44,123 nt of DNA from positions 1 through 44,123 of the forward strand of contig NZ_JARXXP010000037.1 in the NCBI RefSeq assembly GCF_029893965.1, written 5' to 3'. Below are positions 41,858 to 44,123 of this stretch, in pieces. The position numbers and the translations under genes are program-made. The DNA is from Paenibacillus sp. PastM-3. GTDB taxonomy: Bacteria > Bacillota > Bacilli > Paenibacillales > Paenibacillaceae. Below the pieces are notes generated by a model, which had not been told where the DNA came from, did not search any database, and saw only the letters and a list, made by a program, of their open reading frames with translations. Position 1 is the stretch's first letter. Every line of letters starts with the position of its first letter.

Positions 41858-42651
41858 TCAGACAACTTTTTTAAGGGCTTCTTGGCGATACTGAACAGGC
41901 GTTAGGTAACCCAATGTCCCATGAATACGATGCTTGTTGAACCAATTGACGTAATCGTATAACTCGATTTCCAAGTGCCGAAGACTATGAAATTCCATTT
42001 GGTTAACGAACTCGGTTTTCATGACTTTGTATGTCGCTTCGGCCACGGCATTGTCATAGGGACAAGCCTTCTTGCTGAGGGAGCGGCCGATTTCAAAGGT
42101 TAGTAGAAGCTCGTCCATCGTTTCATGTTAAACTCACTGCCACGGTCCGTGTGGAACCACTCGATTTGGCTCAGATCGCCGTTTACCGTAGCAAAGGCGC
42201 GGGAAACCAAAGCCGCATCCTTGTTTGGCCCTGCGCTGTGTCCCACAATTTCTCGATTGAACAGGTCAATGAGCACGCAAATATAGTGCCATTTGTTCTG
42301 AACCTTTACATAAGTCAGATCACTTACGACAAAGCGCCTAGCCTTCGTCTGCTCGAATTCACGGTTCAGTACATTCGCTGTAGCTGCGTCGTTACAAGCT
42401 GTCTTATGGGGCTTAAACTGCGCGACAGTATAGGTCGAGACTAACCCCTGCTCTTTCATGATTCGCCCAATACGGCGTCTGGATATCACCAATCCTTGTT
42501 CCTTCAACTTTACTTTGATTTTGCGTGTGCCGTAGGCTTTACGGTTCTTGTGGAAGATTTCCACAATCGCCGCACTCAGCTCATCTTCATTCTTTTCGTC
42601 CTTCGTTTCATAGTAGAACGTACTTTTTGCGATTTGCAGGACTTCGCACAT
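41858..42651 (-). pseudogene. IS3-family transposase orfB (frameshifted)
   Basis: The integrase-like part of the transposase. The first frame gives MCEVLQIAKSTFYYE and the catalytic Asp residues in VVSDLTYVKV and WFHTDRGSEF. At about 42118 the frame breaks (WTSFY-stop) and a second frame continues MDELLLTFEIGRSLSKKACPYDN with the catalytic Glu in AVAEATYKVMKTE. The product is thus cut between the second Asp and the Glu of the DDE triad. The frame is open upstream of the ATG (HGTKVAIIRNNRDKYS), as expected for expression by a -1 frameshift from orfA. Confidence 0.88.
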
Positions 42652-42692
42652 TGCTGATACCGAGTATTTATCGCGGTTATTCCGGATGATAG

Positions 42693-42977
42693 CTACTTTC
42701 GTCCCATGATCAGCGCGGCTTGCTTTAGGATGTCAACCTCCATTTGAAGGCGTTGATTCTCTTTTCGCAAAGCCAGGAGTTCATTTTCTTCTTGGGACCG
42801 ATTGTCTTTCTCTTTGAAGGAACCTGTGCTACTAGACTGCTTGATCCAGCGGTCCAGAGCAGAAGCTGTGAGGTCGTATTCCTCCACGATCGCAGCCCGT
42901 GATTTTCCATTCTCATAGAGTTGTACCATCTGATTCTTGAATTCTGCTGTAAACGTACGTCGTTGTTGTTTTGGCAT
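42693..42977 (-). CDS. IS3-family transposase orfA
   Basis: A 94-residue DNA-binding subunit. A helix-turn-helix of the transposase_8 type (FTAEFKNQMVQLYENGKSRA, ALDRWIKQ) is followed by a leucine-zipper-like helix (ELLALRKENQRLQMEVDILKQAALI). In intact elements it is also joined to orfB by a -1 frameshift; here no A6G slippery run is obvious. It appears intact although orfB is broken. Confidence 0.92.
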   Translation of the reverse strand: MPKQQRRTFTAEFKNQMVQLYENGKSRAAIVEEYDLTASALDRWIKQSSSTGSFKEKDNRSQEENELLALRKENQRLQMEVDILKQAALIMGRK

Positions 42978-43054
42978 TGTAGAGTTCCGCTCCTTAACTT
43001 GATAGGTTTATTCTACAAGCCCTTATTTTTTATGTCCAACTAAGTGTAGACGAT

Positions 43055-43128
43055 CCATCTGCACAAGCTGCATGTAGAGCGACAATTTCGTTAGGGTGCC
43101 CCAGTCGTTTGATGGTATTATGTTTCAT
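43055..43128 (-). pseudogene. Possible short-chain dehydrogenase scrap cut by the IS element
   Basis: On the minus strand one frame reads TIKRLGHPNEIVALHAACADGSS. KRLGHPNEI followed by a small-residue stretch and DGSS is the C-terminal pattern of short-chain dehydrogenases (usually ...EIA...FLASD.SS). The IS element begins right after it. The matching other half was not found beyond the left end of the IS element. Confidence 0.35.
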
Positions 43129-43936
43129 ATAAGTTATAGCTTCTTCTTGTTGGGGGGCGCAATCACCTGGGGTTATAGAAAGCACCTTCACTCATTTTTC
43201 TCCAAAGAGGGCAACATCGCTATTAACATACCAAATTACAAAAAAAATCGACAATACAGTGGAGGACATGAAGGTTCTTATCTCCATCGGCATGATCGAG
43301 CAAGTAGAACATGAAGAGAATTTTTTATAATTAAGTCCTGTTGTATATAAGGAACCATCTGTTGGTTTACTATGAACTTCCTGATATTTAACATCATCAA
43401 GTGACTTGTCTTCCCGCCTTGCATTAGGAAGTTGGGGAGTTATTTCAGTTCACCTCGGTGTTTAGTAACAGTACAGATATCTGTAGGTCCTTGGATCTCA
43501 ATCTTATACAAGACTTCAATTTACTTTATTATTCCTTATAACAGGAAGAGAGAAGTTGCTTATTTTAATATATCCGCAAATTGAACATCTCACATATGTT
43601 ATTAGGATTTCGGAATATAAGGGGGATATATGGTCTGATGCAGAATTTTCTATGTACTTGTGAGAGAGGAGTAATACTGAATAAGATTGTCAGAGTATGG
43701 AGAGGAGTATGGAGTTAAACAGTGCGTCCAGAGGTGCTGAGCCCCACGCACATTTACTTCAGGCCGTGGTTTATGACTAGTAACTAGCATCTGAGTGCAA
43801 ACTGTTTGATTTCTCTCAAAATATTATTGAGAAATCAATGATCTTTAATGTATTATGTGATACATAAGAAAACTAGAATGTGTCTGAAAACTAAATATTA
43901 TGGTAAGATTTGAGAAAAACGAATGGAGCAGCAAAC
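43129..43936. other. AT-rich region without a clear gene
   Basis: No gene with start, ribosome site and recognisable product is visible. A start-less minus-strand frame (about 43190-43441, with DKSLDDVKYQEVHSKPTDGS) and a 20-codon plus-strand ORF (43268-43330, behind GGAGGA) are not recognised. A hairpin TTGATTTCTC/GAGAAATCAA lies at 43806-43838. The stretch looks like decayed DNA between two insertion sequences. Confidence 0.5.
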
Positions 43937-44123
43937 ATGATTCAAAGACGGTACAAATTAAGCGATGAACAGTGGGATCAAATTAAGGATATGTTTCCAC
44001 CCTACACAACAGGACGTCCGTCAAAATCAAATGAACGAACCATGTTTAACGCTTTTCTATGGATCGCTCGAAGTGGTGCTGCCTGGCGGGATCTACCGGA
44101 AGAACGCTATGGTTCATGGAAAA
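43937..44123 (+). CDS. IS5-family transposase, N-terminal part (cut by window end)
   Basis: The first 62 codons read MIQRRYKLSDEQWDQIKDMFPP, then TTGRPSKSNERTMFNAFLWIARSGAAWRDLPEERYGSW, the DUF4096 opening of IS5-family (IS427-group) transposases. The gene runs beyond the window. ATGGAGC serves as ribosome site. The element's left end is probably near 43876, at TGTGTCTGAAAAC, next to CTAG. Confidence 0.88.
   Translation, partial: MIQRRYKLSDEQWDQIKDMFPPYTTGRPSKSNERTMFNAFLWIARSGAAWRDLPEERYGSWK

Larger units (their letters stand above)
41845..43051 (-). mobile_element. IS3-family insertion sequence (IS150-like)
   Basis: An element of about 1.2 kb with orfA and orfB of an IS3-type transposase. 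Imperfect inverted ends are visible: GTCAACAGTAAATCAGACA on the left and, on the other strand, GTCTACACTTAGTTGGACA on the right, both followed further in by AAGGGCTT. GAT at 41842-41844 and at 43052-43054 may be a 3-bp target duplication, but the end bases are uncertain by one. orfB is frameshifted, so this copy cannot move by itself. Confidence 0.8.

Overview
The window looks like chromosomal DNA of a Paenibacillus-type Firmicute. The evidence is SLH-domain surface proteins with Thr/Pro linkers, strong GGAGG ribosome sites, YesN/YesM two-component sensing, DeoR-linked kduI/kduD, a PL9 pectate lyase, YolD, manganese catalase and copper-amine-oxidase-type stalk domains. The middle and right parts are visibly GC-rich (CTG, GGC codons). 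The 3.6-11.8 kb block is visibly more AT-rich (AAA, ATT, GAA codons).

Layout. 1-93: 3' end of a group IIC intron. 395-3388: secreted SLH-anchored amidase. 3513-11791: a sugar locus made of a LacI regulator fused to a second sugar-binding domain, an RbsB/RbsA/RbsC-like ABC importer, an unrecognised 476-residue protein and a ROK fructokinase. Copies of a TTTACGTAAA operator link the regulator and the importer. 11.9-18.2 kb: mixed stress and resistance genes (LLM flavin oxidoreductase, ArsR repressor, AAC(3)-type acetyltransferase with an attenuator-like leader, EreA/ChaN-like lipoprotein, Mn catalase, Nudix) interleaved with decayed genes. 18.3-21.9 kb: a small coiled-coil protein, MFS exporter plus Nudix, and a secreted stalk-domain protein.

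22.0-29.4 kb is a pectin/uronate region. It holds a kduI-deoR-kduD operon, a divergent unknown enzyme that may be an alpha-toroid lyase, a nested palindromic repeat, a broken SRPBCC gene and a secreted PL9 lyase. 29.6-31.5 kb has housekeeping-type genes (YolD, YbaK, DUF218). 31.6-39.9 kb is an oligosaccharide import system: response regulator, sensor kinase and a first binding protein form one unit, and a second paralogous binding protein plus two permeases form another. Both promoters carry the same 21-bp-spaced direct repeat at exactly the same distance from the -10 box. No ATPase is encoded in this import system, so a shared MsmX-type ATPase is presumably used.

40.0-44.1 kb is a decayed right edge: an orphan nuclease-like protein with a BamHI-like D...ExE site, a multicopper-oxidase remnant, an IS3-family element with a frameshifted orfB, featureless AT-rich DNA and the start of an IS5-family transposase.

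The most unusual items are the fused LacI/binding-protein regulator with its operators and the unknown 476-residue partner, the two identical YesN-type promoters, the orphan two-domain nuclease, and the terminator-containing leader of the acetyltransferase gene.
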